From contig JARUPZ010000018.1 of NCBI GenBank assembly GCA_031213475.1, forward strand, positions 1,178,001-1,242,000: a DNA stretch of 64,000 nucleotides, in the 5' to 3' direction. The stretch comes from Nereocystis luetkeana. Lineage: Eukaryota > Sar > Phaeophyceae > Laminariales > Laminariaceae. Under the pieces are notes generated by a model. The model saw nothing but the letters and a program-made list of their open reading frames with translations, searched no databases and was not told the origin of the DNA. This document shows positions 61,713 to 63,127 of this stretch, piece after piece. Positions within the stretch are counted from its first letter, which is position 1, and every line of letters starts with the position of its first letter. A program made the position numbers and the translations under genes.

Positions 61713-63127
61713 TCCATCCCCTCCTCCCCCCGACCACTACCCCTCCCTCACCCCCCGGCCTTGAGCTTCTTGCCGATCGTCCCCAAGTCCATGGGCGTCT
61801 GCACGTATTTCTCGTAGCCGGGAGCGGTGCCGGGGTCGACAGGGACGAGGAACAGGCCTGCGTGCTTGTGCTTCACCAGGGAGGTCAGCACCTCGCCCAT
61901 TTTAGTCTCCGCGCGAGCTCGAACGCGCTCCTGGAACACCACAACGATCAGAAACAACAACAAAAAGAGCGAAACACCGCCACAAGCGCGACGAGCAAGA
62001 CGGGCGTGACAAACGCGGTACGCGCGGTGCGACGTTGGTGGTGGCGGCGGCATTGAAGGAAGTAGCGACCGCGGCAGCAGAGACAGCAGCAGCGGCGGCG
62101 GCGACGGGGTCGGAGATGGGAGGAGGAGGGGGAGAAAGGGGGAGGTGGGGAGGAGGAGGATGAGAGGGGGGGGTGGAGGAAGGGGGAGAGGGGGGGGACG
62201 GGGGGAGGCGGAGGTGTAGGGGTGGGGGGGGGGGGGAGGAAGTGTAGGAGGGGAAGGGGGAAGAGGGGAGGAGGGGGAAAAGAAGGCGGAGGAGGTGGGG
62301 GGGGGGTGTACTCGATAGGAAAGATGTACTCGATCTCATGCATGGCCATCGTCGTATGGCGATAGACCCTCGCATCCCTACAATGCCGGGACGGAGCATG
62401 TCGGGTTTTCACCGACCAGGCAGACATTGCTTGCACCAAGCGCGAAGCGCCGTGAGGTGTCTGGCGAGTCGCATGAAGGGTGAGCTGCATCCTACTAAGA
62501 ACCGCTTGTGAGGCGAACTTGCAGATGGATGACAGCTTCAATGAGTTAATTTGATTTCCGGCGTAGGCATTTCCAGAGACAGCAATGGGAGTACTATGTA
62601 ACTGCCTCTTGGGTGCCTTACCTTGAACACTACGTGATACGATCAATTCCCTTGTGAGGAGTAAAGGTTCTTTACCTCGCACAAATGATCTACCTCGACA
62701 ACCAGCTGTGGGCGACCGCCGAAAAAAAAAAAAAAAAAAAACGGTACCCTGGTTGTCTAGCTCACGTAGTGAGCGGCATGTTTTACAGTGTGCGTGCAAA
62801 AGAAAAACAAGCGGCATTCGCCGGATCCGCTAGCAAACATGAGTGGGTGGGTGGGTACGTGGGTGAGTGGGGAGTGGGGGGGAAGGGGGTCGGTGCGTTG
62901 CGCTCTGCTCCTAAATACTTCGTATATGTTAAAAAAAAAAACATTTGGCAATACCCCGAACAGCCGACCAACCAACAGCCTTATCCCTTGAACCCTCTCA
63001 CCTGCGGGTCCGCTGCCGTACGACGAGGCCGCTTCAGCGAGCCGCCGCGACCCCTACCCCCGCCACCGCCCCCGCCACCGCTGCCGCGAGGGTCGAAGCC
63101 GTGATCGTACGACCGTTTGGACGACAT
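10994..63127 (-). CDS. Giant DDT-WHIM / FYRN-FYRC / triple-bromodomain / PHD chromatin protein
   Basis: About 40 exons predict roughly 4,100 residues. Proposed start ATG at 63127, stop TAA at 10996-10994. Domains in order: bromodomain 1 (exons at 61930-60123), FYRN (56294-56127), FYRC (54561-54472), bromodomain 2 (52490-49620), C4HC3 PHD (49102-48147), DDT (34101-33957), WHIM1 (32824-32687), bromodomain 3 (32010-30249), LLCDEA WHIM helix (27255 end), WHIM2/3 (20822-20083). DDT-WHIM domains scaffold ISWI ATPases and read linker DNA; bromodomains bind acetyl-lysine; PHD fingers read histone H3 tails; FYRN/FYRC form one fold in MLL/trithorax-type proteins. There is no SET, ATPase or acetyltransferase motif, so the inferred role is a nuclear reader/scaffold subunit of a remodeler. 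Phase agrees at nearly all junctions, favouring one gene. Weak joins: 58539-58195, 48147-45342, 34736, 17779-17325. The alternative is two adjacent genes split at the 6.3-kb LINE intron, but that join is also in phase. Confidence 0.7.
14147..14977. other. Intron 40-41
   Basis: Contains short GCGGACAGCGGAC-type direct repeats at 14200-14345. No coding signal or mobile element recognised at 14350-14977. Confidence 0.5.
14978..15095 (-). CDS. Exon 40
   Basis: One base plus 39 codons: [20 protein letters not shown] then [19 protein letters not shown], donor AAG/GTGAGG, phase 0. Acceptor GAAAGTGCAG. No domain recognised. Confidence 0.7.
15666..16405 (-). CDS. Exon 39, helix then Gly/Ala-rich region
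   Basis: 246 codons from a strong acceptor (CCCCCTACTACAG). [54 protein letters not shown], then Gly-rich to GTETLMP. The donor is CCAAG/GTAGGC, two bases over. Confidence 0.75.
16560..16690. repeat. GGAATG-type tandem repeat in intron 38-39
   Basis: Degenerate GGAATGGA/GGAATGCA units repeat through this stretch. The rest of the intron (16406-16837) has nothing else. Confidence 0.6.
16838..17080 (-). CDS. Exon 38, basic/acidic helices
   Basis: 81 codons, phase 0, acceptor GGACAAACAG, donor [69 protein letters not shown] fragments. All helical, no named domain; DDT-WHIM subunits often have such helices after WHIM. Confidence 0.8.
17325..17376 (-). CDS. Exon 37, possible cassette micro-exon
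   Basis: 52 nt between GGATAATCCAG and TCG/GTAACG: one base plus [17 protein letters not shown]. It keeps phase only if exon 36 ends at 17779. Skipping it and using the stronger GTGAGT donor is also in phase. Confidence 0.35.
17769..18042 (-). CDS. Exon 36, helix, Gly linker and coiled coil
   Basis: One base plus 91 codons: [32 protein letters not shown], a Gly run, [30 protein letters not shown]. The donor AGG/GTGAGT (phase 0) leads to exon 38; an upstream CA/GTGGGA donor at 17779 would instead serve exon 37. (Number 35 is unused.). Confidence 0.75.
18217..19328 (+). repeat. 1.1-kb dispersed repeat, copy 1
   Basis: Begins near ACTTAGATCACAACCCCTGA and ends at CTGAGCGAAGCGCCTTGTA. The same sequence recurs at 52840-53968 (+) and, inverted, at 56879-57978. 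Internal landmarks: CTTTCTTCTTTCGTTTCGTG, TACCCGGACCGAATCGGT, GGCATCCGCGACGCGAA. No long reading frame is shared by all copies; no clear terminal inverted repeat. Confidence 0.85.
19329..20082. other. Remaining part of intron 34-36
   Basis: AT-richer than its surroundings. I looked for an extra exon around 19860-19980 (minus) and found no phase-compatible splice pair. Nothing else identified. Confidence 0.4.
20083..20138 (-). CDS. Exon 34, WHIM3 helix
   Basis: 56 nt, acceptor CTAGATCCAG, donor [29 protein letters not shown] directly follows Y-D-G-P-E-K, matching the 'L-x-x-L-x-x-x-G-x-R-E-x-x-L' continuation of WHIM2. Confidence 0.8.
20673..20822 (-). CDS. Exon 33, WHIM2 motif
   Basis: 50 codons, donor [27 protein letters not shown] and [19 protein letters not shown]-x-D-R-x-G-x-x-Y-W-x-F is the WHIM2/WSD signature that contacts ISWI and linker DNA in ACF1-type subunits. 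The acceptor (CCAAAG at 20823) is weak, but the frame is unambiguous. Confidence 0.8.
20823..21449. other. Intron 32-33
   Basis: Strongly purine-rich (GGGAGAGAGGGAGG) at 20870-21110 on the plus strand, so pyrimidine-rich on the coding strand. No gene. Confidence 0.5.
21450..22856 (-). CDS. Exon 32, poly-Gln exon
   Basis: 469 codons, acceptor GGCGGTGACAG, donor CAG/GTGTGA. It begins [20 protein letters not shown] and [19 protein letters not shown], an aromatic/proline segment typical before WHIM2, then about 160 mostly Gln residues (22690-22195), an Ala/Ser/Thr-rich stretch and an acidic end ([14 protein letters not shown]). CAG and CAA codons are mixed. Confidence 0.8.
22195..22690 (-). repeat. 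(CAG/CAA)n tract coding for poly-Gln
   Basis: About 500 bp of imperfect CTG/TTG triplets on the plus strand, read as Gln with scattered Leu, His, Lys and Val in exon 32. Confidence 0.9.
22857..23597. other. Intron 31-32
   Basis: Contains an A16-type run at 23169 and AT-rich sequence. No element or gene recognised. Confidence 0.5.
23598..23965 (-). CDS. Exon 31, acidic/Ala segment with Arg-rich end
   Basis: Acceptor GGCCTTTCAG and a perfect donor [29 protein letters not shown], an acidic block ([17 protein letters not shown]), an Ala-rich stretch, then [20 protein letters not shown]. Two bases start, phase 0 end. Confidence 0.8.
24655..24705 (+). repeat. Poly(C)-tailed repeat fragment
   Basis: Only the 3' end: ACGACCATGGCCATGCATGA followed by a C-rich tail. 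It lies in intron 30-31 next to CTACTG/CTACTA triplet DNA (24790-24925). Confidence 0.6.
24934..25173 (-). CDS. Exon 30, GGICCLCGG segment
   Basis: Two bases plus 79 codons plus one base; acceptor AATTAAAAG, donor [50 protein letters not shown], a Gly run, [12 protein letters not shown] could be half of a zinc site; no partner cysteines are seen in this exon. Phase agrees with both neighbours. Confidence 0.65.
25174..26100. other. Part of intron 29-30
   Basis: Purine-rich G/A simple DNA at 25240-25440, then unremarkable sequence to 26100. No coding signal. Confidence 0.4.
26101..26540. repeat. Minisatellite, about 27-bp units, abutting the exon 29 donor
   Basis: Around fifteen degenerate units of the type ACAACGGTTACCGTAC plus TTGCGGGTA. 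On the gene strand, some units read GCAG/GTACGG, like the real donor of exon 29 at 26530. Confidence 0.8.
26531..26699 (-). CDS. Exon 29, charged helix after the WHIM motif
   Basis: Acceptor [29 protein letters not shown] then an acidic Gly-rich stretch to LSLVPA. The donor GCAG/GTACGA is itself a unit of the minisatellite that fills the intron. Confidence 0.7.
26700..27254. other. Intron 28-29
   Basis: GAGAGA-rich DNA (26760-26890) and a (GACCC)n/(CCAAC)n pentamer patch (27165-27225) close to the exon 28 donor. No gene. Confidence 0.5.
27255..28583 (-). CDS. Exon 28, long low-complexity linker ending in a WHIM helix
   Basis: 443 codons in phase 0, acceptor GTCGCGCAG, donor GAG/GTGAGG. Mostly Ala/Gly/Ser/Asn, with an ordered middle ([37 protein letters not shown]) containing two H-P-x-[FY]-x-G motifs. 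The end, [20 protein letters not shown] then GVFLNHME, matches the 'K-x-x-L-L-x-x-L-C-D' helix found between WHIM1 and WHIM2 in BAZ/BPTF/RLT proteins. Confidence 0.75.
28584..29900. other. Part of intron 27-28
   Basis: No coding signal. It includes a plus-strand copy of the poly(C)-tailed repeat at 29405-29512 (5' part diverged, short C tail). Confidence 0.45.
29405..29512 (+). repeat. Poly(C)-tailed repeat, module B, short tail
   Basis: AAACCCGACATGCTCTGTCC, GGCATTGTAGGGATGAAAGG, CATACGACTACGGGCATACC, ATCGAGTACACCCCC. Confidence 0.7.
29900..30150. repeat. GGTACCCGAGTA minisatellite
   Basis: About seven units of roughly 35 bp built on CGAGTATCACTCTGGGG and GGTACCCG(A/G)GTACC, located shortly after the GC donor of exon 27. 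Confidence 0.8.
30249..30503 (-). CDS. Exon 27, bromodomain 3 helix C and Ser/Gly tail
   Basis: Acceptor [48 protein letters not shown], then an Ala/Ser/Gly linker to EGHTK. It ends AAG/GCGAGT, a GC donor in phase 0 with exon 28. Confidence 0.85.
31082..31183 (-). CDS. Exon 26, bromodomain 3 (helices A and B)
   Basis: Phase 0 both sides, 34 codons: [20 protein letters not shown] then [14 protein letters not shown], donor CAG/GTATGC. The acetyl-lysine anchor Asn lies in A-F-N. Confidence 0.9.
31790..31830. repeat. (TA)n patch in intron 25-26
   Basis: [22 protein letters not shown] sequence. The rest of the intron (31184-31892) shows nothing recognisable. Confidence 0.7.
31893..32010 (-). CDS. 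Exon 25, bromodomain 3 (helix Z, ZA loop)
   Basis: A strong acceptor (TTTTTCGCTCCTGCCAG). One base plus 39 codons: [39 protein letters not shown]; donor CTG/GTGAGC. A classic bromodomain V-D-P...Y...V-x-x-P-M-D-L. Confidence 0.9.
32687..32824 (-). CDS. Exon 24, WHIM1 motif
   Basis: Two in-phase acceptors lie in GATGAGCAG (32827 or 32824). [51 protein letters not shown] is the WHIM1 hallmark. The donor is AG/GTGCGA, two bases over. Confidence 0.75.
32890..33005. other. Dispersed-repeat fragment joined to a tRNA-like B box
   Basis: GTCATGCATGGCTGCAGTCG is the reverse 3' part of the poly(C) repeat family. About 80 bp on, GGTTCGAGTCT matches a pol III B box, followed by CTCCGTAAGGAG and a T run. 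No cloverleaf can be folded. It may be a SINE-like relic. Confidence 0.3.
33499..33638 (-). CDS. Exon 23, helical DDT/WHIM linker
   Basis: Acceptor CCCTCCCTCAG, 46 codons, donor AAAG/GTGGAG with two bases over. [46 protein letters not shown]. All-helical; its position between DDT and WHIM1 fits the DDT-WHIM fold. Confidence 0.75.
33957..34101 (-). CDS. Exon 22, DDT domain
   Basis: One base plus 48 codons: [48 protein letters not shown]; donor AAG/GTGTGT. The L-M-A-W-D-F-L-S...L...L motif resembles the DDT core (L-x-V-W-E-F-L...L...L-x-x-A-L) of ACF1, BPTF and RLT proteins. Its acceptor directly follows a long CCAAC-type satellite on the coding strand. Confidence 0.65.
34120..34420 (+). repeat. 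(GGTTG)n pentamer satellite
   Basis: About 55 near-perfect GGTTG units grading into GGTTAGGCT-type variants to 34570. On the gene strand it reads CCAAC repeats that run up to the acceptor of the DDT exon. Confidence 0.95.
34736..34786 (-). CDS. Exon 21 (tentative)
   Basis: Acceptor GCAATAG; one base plus [16 protein letters not shown] plus two bases to a weak CG/GTCACC donor. It was chosen because it is helical and keeps phase between exons 20 and 22. Another frame reads through without a clear donor. Joining 20 to 22 directly would also be in phase. Confidence 0.35.
35046..35147 (-). CDS. Exon 20 (tandem NAGNAG acceptor)
   Basis: CTCTCAGCAG offers two in-phase acceptors (35147 or 35144). 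[20 protein letters not shown] then [13 protein letters not shown], donor AAG/GTACGT, two bases over. Linker to the DDT domain. Confidence 0.7.
35465..35645. repeat. ACACAACACA-type simple repeat
   Basis: Irregular ACACAAC/CACGACA units in intron 19-20. The long Cys/Val open frame on the minus strand comes from this. Confidence 0.7.
35789..35840. repeat. (CCA)n microsatellite
   Basis: About 16 ACC/CCA triplets just downstream of exon 19 in the gene's direction; intronic. Confidence 0.95.
35892..36037 (-). CDS. Exon 19, Arg/Glu-rich coiled coil
   Basis: Acceptor TCCCCCGCAG, 48 codons, donor [56 protein letters not shown]. Similar Arg/Glu helices precede the DDT domain in BAZ/ACF1 proteins. 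The (CCA)n DNA just downstream is intronic. Confidence 0.75.
36509..36580 (-). CDS. Exon 18, coiled-coil start
   Basis: 72 nt, phase 0, CGCCTCTCAG to [29 protein letters not shown] then DALQ. Charged heptad-like helix continuing into exon 19. Confidence 0.75.
36581..37287. other. Intron 17-18
   Basis: Contains a short (CCA)n run at 37203-37230 and CTACTG-rich DNA at 36780-36960. No coding signal. Confidence 0.5.
37288..37426 (-). CDS. Exon 17
   Basis: One base plus 46 codons: [46 protein letters not shown]; donor AAG/GTACGG. Phase fits only if exon 16 uses its GC donor. Function unknown. Confidence 0.7.
37520..37590 (-). repeat. Poly(C)-tailed repeat, reverse fragment
   Basis: GGGCGTACTCACCTGTTGTT... 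GACCACGCATGCCTTTCAGA is module A of the family in reverse. It lies in intron 16-17. Confidence 0.6.
38380..38735. repeat. (CCAACA)n / (AAC)n compound microsatellite
   Basis: ACCAAC, CACCAC and AACAAC triplets without interruption, ending about 20 bp from the GC donor of exon 16. Confidence 0.9.
38757..38854 (-). CDS. Exon 16
   Basis: Acceptor GGTGTACACAG, 32 codons: [20 protein letters not shown] then [12 protein letters not shown]. It ends in AG/GCGAGC, a GC donor; the AG plus one base of exon 17 restores Arg. No known domain; beta-strand-like. Confidence 0.7.
38905..39165 (-). repeat. Poly(C)-tailed repeat, two modules in reverse
   Basis: Near full length. Reading backwards: a G run, CATGCATGGCCGTAGT..., then ACCGACCAGGCAGACATTGC and GCGAAGCGCCGTGAGG, a second G run, then CGTACTCATTTGTTGCTTGC... 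GACCACGCATCCCTTTCGAG. It shows modules B and A in tandem, each with its own C tail. Confidence 0.8.
39239..39347. mobile_element. Palindromic MITE-like element
   Basis: TATTACGGGGGACCATAGT at the left and its near-complement GTCCCCCGTAATA at the right, about 109 bp, able to fold as one hairpin. The two-base TA ends could be the target duplication. Confidence 0.8.
39950..40680 (+). repeat. 61-bp tandem monomers at the LINE 5' end
   Basis: About eleven units of CCACGTTTCGGGGACAGG plus GGACAGCCTACATACTTG plus an AATAGAGTG-type spacer, spaced about 61-66 bp and decaying toward the coding part. Confidence 0.9.
40860..43872 (+). pseudogene. LINE endonuclease/reverse transcriptase reading frame, frameshifted
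   Basis: The protein that would nick target DNA and copy the element's RNA. The endonuclease motif N-x-R-T-G, the D-Y-I-L and S-D-H-N motifs and the RT motif Y-A-D-D are all present, but they lie in different frames, with no single open frame across them. The last part ([20 protein letters not shown]) ends at a TAG at 43870. Confidence 0.85.
44850..45030. repeat. Stray relative of the LINE 5' monomers
   Basis: GTTTTGGGGACAATTTGGG and AACTACTTGGAATTTGACTG echo the monomer layout (gggACA...TACTTGGAATtaGA), outside the 3' end of the element. Confidence 0.4.
45122..45342 (-). CDS. Exon 15, Ala-rich then ordered segment
   Basis: Acceptor TGTTTTTGTACAG, two bases plus 73 codons, ending CAG AAG/GTTCGT in phase 0. 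An Ala-rich run leads to [20 protein letters not shown] and [15 protein letters not shown] do not recognise a family. Phase with exon 16 selects this frame. Confidence 0.6.
45390..45625 (-). repeat. Poly(C)-tailed repeat, reverse, with a duplicated module B
   Basis: Two successive 'G-run + CATGCATGGCTGTAGTCGTATGA' ends at 45361-45430 and 45426-45470, then the body to CGGAGCACGTCGGGTTTTCA, a third G run and module A in reverse. Confidence 0.75.
46840..47170. repeat. ACATCAACGG / CACCAAC simple repeats
   Basis: Irregular ACCAACGGTGAACATCA-type units and CCAACA triplets upstream of the MITE cluster. No gene. Confidence 0.6.
47192..47300. mobile_element. Palindromic MITE-like element, left of a joined pair
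   Basis: TATTACGGGGGACCATAGTT to GGCCCCCCGTAATA. Its right TA is also the left TA of the next copy. Confidence 0.8.
47299..47409. mobile_element. Palindromic MITE-like element, right of a joined pair
   Basis: TATTACGGGGTACCAGTTAA to GGGTCCCCCGTAATA, in opposite internal orientation to its neighbour. Confidence 0.8.
47566..47674. mobile_element. Palindromic MITE-like element
   Basis: TATTACGGGCGACCATAGTT to GGCCCCCCGTAATA, a close relative of the pair 160 bp away. Confidence 0.8.
47690..48210 (-). repeat. Tandem triplication of the exon 14 end and intron start
   Basis: On the plus strand three copies of CACCTGGGG-CGCAAAAACGG...CCGCCGCCGGC lie at 47771, 47918 and 48144, each followed by a GTTTCCACGGCATGGCATGG-type segment. 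The copy at 48144 is the end of the working exon. The middle copy has lost the AG/GT junction (AG/AT). The far copy keeps it (AG/GTGC). Confidence 0.85.
47719..47772 (-). CDS. Candidate exon supplying the last PHD cysteine (tentative)
   Basis: In the third tandem copy of the exon-14 end, the sequence CGCCCCAG/G-TGC could act as an acceptor. It would complete C-P-R-C and read on as KNRLKMVMT, ending in a weak GTATCC donor that leaves one base, which exon 15 needs. Phase fits, but the copy also has Cys changed to Arg (F-L-R-P-R), as expected of a relic. Other acceptors in this intron are possible. Confidence 0.2.
48147..48367 (-). CDS. Exon 14, PHD finger core
   Basis: 73 codons: [20 protein letters not shown], a Gly/Ala spacer, then [17 protein letters not shown] and [15 protein letters not shown] and C give ligands 3 to 6, and C-P-R gives ligand 7. 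Ligand 8 must start the next exon. The spacer between ligands 2 and 3 (about 45 residues) is longer than normal. The donor is CCCAG/GTGATC, two bases over. The 3' end of this exon is repeated twice more in the following intron. Confidence 0.8.
48690..48960. repeat. (CAA)n and CCAACA microsatellites in intron 13-14
   Basis: Two AAC/CAG-rich patches (48697-48730, 48865-48960) with unremarkable sequence between. Confidence 0.7.
49003..49102 (-). CDS. Exon 13, linker and first zinc ligands of PHD finger
   Basis: One base plus 33 codons: [20 protein letters not shown] then [13 protein letters not shown], donor AAG/GTGAGG. C-K-G-C supplies zinc ligands 1 and 2 of the PHD. Confidence 0.8.
49285..49610. 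repeat. (CCAACA)n compound microsatellite next to exon 12
   Basis: ACCAAC triplets run right up to the donor of exon 12 (49620). Hydrophobic/Thr open frames on both strands are artefacts of it. Confidence 0.9.
49620..49762 (-). CDS. Exon 12, bromodomain 2 (helices B and C)
   Basis: A poly-T tract and ATCCAG precede [20 protein letters not shown], then [20 protein letters not shown]. The anchor Asn is in L-F-N. The donor is TACGG/GTGCGT with two bases over. Confidence 0.85.
50360..50600. repeat. (AAC)n-(AAT)n microsatellite
   Basis: About 15 AAC then about 55 AAT triplets in intron 11-12. Confidence 0.95.
50620..50729. mobile_element. Palindromic MITE-like element, diverged ends
   Basis: TTGCGGGGGACTACAGTAAA to GGTCCCCCGTAGTAGCAA; the ends differ from the TATTACG of other copies but the core is the same. 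Confidence 0.7.
50767..50862 (-). CDS. Exon 11, bromodomain 2 (ZA loop, helix A)
   Basis: Acceptor CACACCAG, donor TTT/GTGAGT, phase 0, 32 codons: [20 protein letters not shown] then [16 protein letters not shown] replaces the usual [12 protein letters not shown] is typical for a ZA loop. Confidence 0.85.
50925..51130 (-). repeat. Poly(C)-tailed repeat, reverse, long form
   Basis: G-rich tail, CATGCATGGCCGTAGCCGTA, body to AACGTGAGGTAATCGGCGGG and TGCATCCTACTAAGAGCCGC, including the 5' extension. Confidence 0.75.
51390..51468 (-). CDS. Exon 10, bromodomain 2 (helix Z)
   Basis: One base plus 26 codons: [20 protein letters not shown] then RVTPTQ, donor CAG/GTGTGC, phase 0. It matches the C-x-x-V-L-x-x-L...F-L-x-x-V helix that begins bromodomains. 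Confidence 0.8.
52015..52290 (+). repeat. Poly(C)-tailed repeat, modules A and B
   Basis: Module A (GGTCAATGGTCAAATGACTA... GAGTACGC then C14), spacer, then module B (GGCATTGTAGAGATGCCAGG... CATGCATGACATGAGTGCTG). Confidence 0.75.
52396..52490 (-). CDS. Exon 9, helix leading into bromodomain 2
   Basis: Acceptor GCTGTGCAG and donor AAG/GTACGC with two bases over. [20 protein letters not shown] then [12 protein letters not shown] long helix that could complete FYRC and begin helix Z of bromodomain 2. Phase agrees on both sides. Confidence 0.7.
52560..52685. repeat. ACATGCACATGCA repeat
   Basis: About eight CATGCACATGCAA-type units in intron 8-9. Confidence 0.85.
52840..53968 (+). repeat. 1.1-kb dispersed repeat, copy 2
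   Basis: Same order of landmarks as the copy at 18217-19328, more diverged, with an extra GCGTAGCGGGCGGCGTAGG-type insertion before the CGAAGCGCCTTGTATAT end. Confidence 0.85.
54150..54460. repeat. AATCATGGACACACA-type minisatellite
   Basis: Some fifteen degenerate units of ACAAATCATGGACACAC directly after the exon 8 donor. Confidence 0.85.
54472..54561 (-). CDS. Exon 8, FYRC domain (N-terminal part)
   Basis: A 90-nt exon bounded by TTCTCCTGCAG and CAG/GTGCGT, phase 0. [20 protein letters not shown] then [10 protein letters not shown]. It splices directly behind FYRN to give the usual FYRN-FYRC contact (Y...x-C-D-T-E-I...P-L-F-x-A). The FYRC end is shorter than usual and may continue in exon 9. 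Confidence 0.8.
54823..54907. repeat. Perfect 25-bp inverted repeat, 35-bp loop
   Basis: Arms at 54823-54847 and 54883-54907 are exact reverse complements, starting ATACCACTCCGACCGG. No other copy of the arm is seen in the window. Confidence 0.9.
55108..55172. repeat. (CACAG)n pentamer microsatellite
   Basis: About thirteen perfect CAGCA/CACAG units in intron 7-8. Confidence 0.95.
55700..56060 (+). repeat. Poly(C)-tailed repeat cluster, several module B copies and module A
   Basis: Three module B ends (near 55760, 55865, 55925), each with CATGCATGA and a C-rich tail, then module A (GTCTCGAAAGGGATGCGTGA... GGGTACGCCCCC). A 24-C run lies just upstream. Confidence 0.75.
56127..56294 (-). CDS. 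Exon 7, FYRN domain
   Basis: Phase 0 on both sides, 56 codons, acceptor GGCAAACAG and donor [65 protein letters not shown]. The pattern G-P-Y-x-V...G-x-V...F-H...F-x-P-x-G-Y...S-R is the FYRN signature of MLL/trithorax and TBRG1 proteins, where FYRN packs with FYRC. Confidence 0.85.
56400..56462 (-). repeat. Poly(C)-tailed repeat, module A reverse
   Basis: GGGCGTATTCATTTGTTGCT to GACCACGCATCA, in intron 6-7. Confidence 0.65.
56879..57978 (-). repeat. 1.1-kb dispersed repeat, copy 3 (inverted)
   Basis: The reverse complement is closest to copy 1, including ACTTAGATCACAACCCCTGA at its start. The end abuts (TA)n at 56853-56880. Confidence 0.85.
58099..58195 (-). CDS. Exon 6 (acceptor tentative)
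   Basis: The 3' half is sound: [17 protein letters not shown] then donor CAG/GTTCGT in phase 0, giving a helix that continues into exon 7. The acceptor GGAGCAG/G at 58196 is chosen only because it keeps phase after exon 5; there is no clear pyrimidine tract. An earlier stretch in the same frame ([14 protein letters not shown], about 58285-58244) might belong here, but an in-frame stop lies just upstream of it. Confidence 0.45.
58539..59101 (-). CDS. Exon 5, Lys/Ala/Gly-rich linker
   Basis: Acceptor TTCGCAG/CCA, phase 0. 187 codons from [19 protein letters not shown] through repeated K-A-G-A-K-x-G-S units, an Asp run (DDDDDYID), then PPRKKRPPP and two similar basic patches ([19 protein letters not shown]). 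The donor is CCCAG/GTTAGT, two bases over. It is probably a disordered, DNA-binding linker. Confidence 0.75.
59102..60122. other. Intron 4-5
   Basis: A (CCATC/CATCC)n satellite at 59560-59650, a G20-type run at 59820, then CCAACCAA repeats at 59849-60030. No gene. Confidence 0.6.
60123..60275 (-). CDS. Exon 4, end of bromodomain 1 and acidic tail
   Basis: Acceptor CCCGTAG/GCC, 51 codons, [20 protein letters not shown] followed by an E/D-rich stretch to GGGGRRAK. It ends AAG/GCGAGT, again a GC donor in phase 0. Other frames here are Gly/Arg-rich and unlike protein. Confidence 0.75.
60276..60733. other. Intron 3-4
   Basis: G-rich at 60280-60390, CACACA at 60505-60515, and CAACAA/AAAACA patches. 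It would be a GC-AG intron. Confidence 0.6.
60734..60857 (-). CDS. Exon 3, bromodomain 1 (helices B and C)
   Basis: One base plus 41 codons: [20 protein letters not shown], then [21 protein letters not shown]. It keeps the acetyl-lysine anchor Asn in the A-Y-N motif. The donor reads TTC GAG/GCGAGT, a GC-type 5' splice site; the nearest GT donor would break phase with exon 4. Confidence 0.85.
60858..61751. other. Intron 2-3
   Basis: Includes a poly(C)-tailed repeat (61540-61670) whose tail is the longest C run of the window (61681-61712), 30-40 bp from the exon 2 donor. Confidence 0.6.
61540..61712 (+). repeat. Poly(C)-tailed repeat, module B with a 30-C run
   Basis: ACGCAATGTCTGCCTGGTTG, TGCTCTGTCCCGGTATGG, CATACGACAACGGCCATGCA, a short C-rich gap, then about 30 C. 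Confidence 0.75.
61752..61930 (-). CDS. Exon 2, bromodomain 1 (helix Z and ZA loop)
   Basis: Acceptor TTCCAG and donor GG/GGTGAGG, leaving two bases over. It encodes [20 protein letters not shown] and [18 protein letters not shown], ending in [15 protein letters not shown]. The P-V-D-P...Y...P-M-D-L-x-T-I core is diagnostic for the acetyl-lysine-binding bromodomain fold. Confidence 0.9.
62320..62530 (-). repeat. Poly(C)-tailed repeat, long form in reverse
   Basis: GATCTCATGCATGGCCATCG through ACCGACCAGGCAGACATTGC and GCGAAGCGCCGTGAGG to ATCCTACTAAGAACCGCTTG. The same full body as 6925-7125. Confidence 0.8.
63002..63127 (-). CDS. Exon 1, proposed start exon (Gly/Arg-rich basic N-terminus)
   Basis: ATG at 63127-63125 gives [15 protein letters not shown], a Gly run, then [13 protein letters not shown], like a nuclear localisation signal. 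The donor is CAG/GTGAGA, phase 0, 126 nt. The frame stays open upstream, so an earlier start or exon is possible. The pyrimidine-rich CTG/CTC DNA upstream looks non-coding. Confidence 0.6.

Noticed and set aside
10994..63127. Reading the giant gene as a trithorax/MLL methyltransferase
   Set aside because: No SET or post-SET motif is present in any minus-strand exon, and DDT-WHIM is not part of that family.
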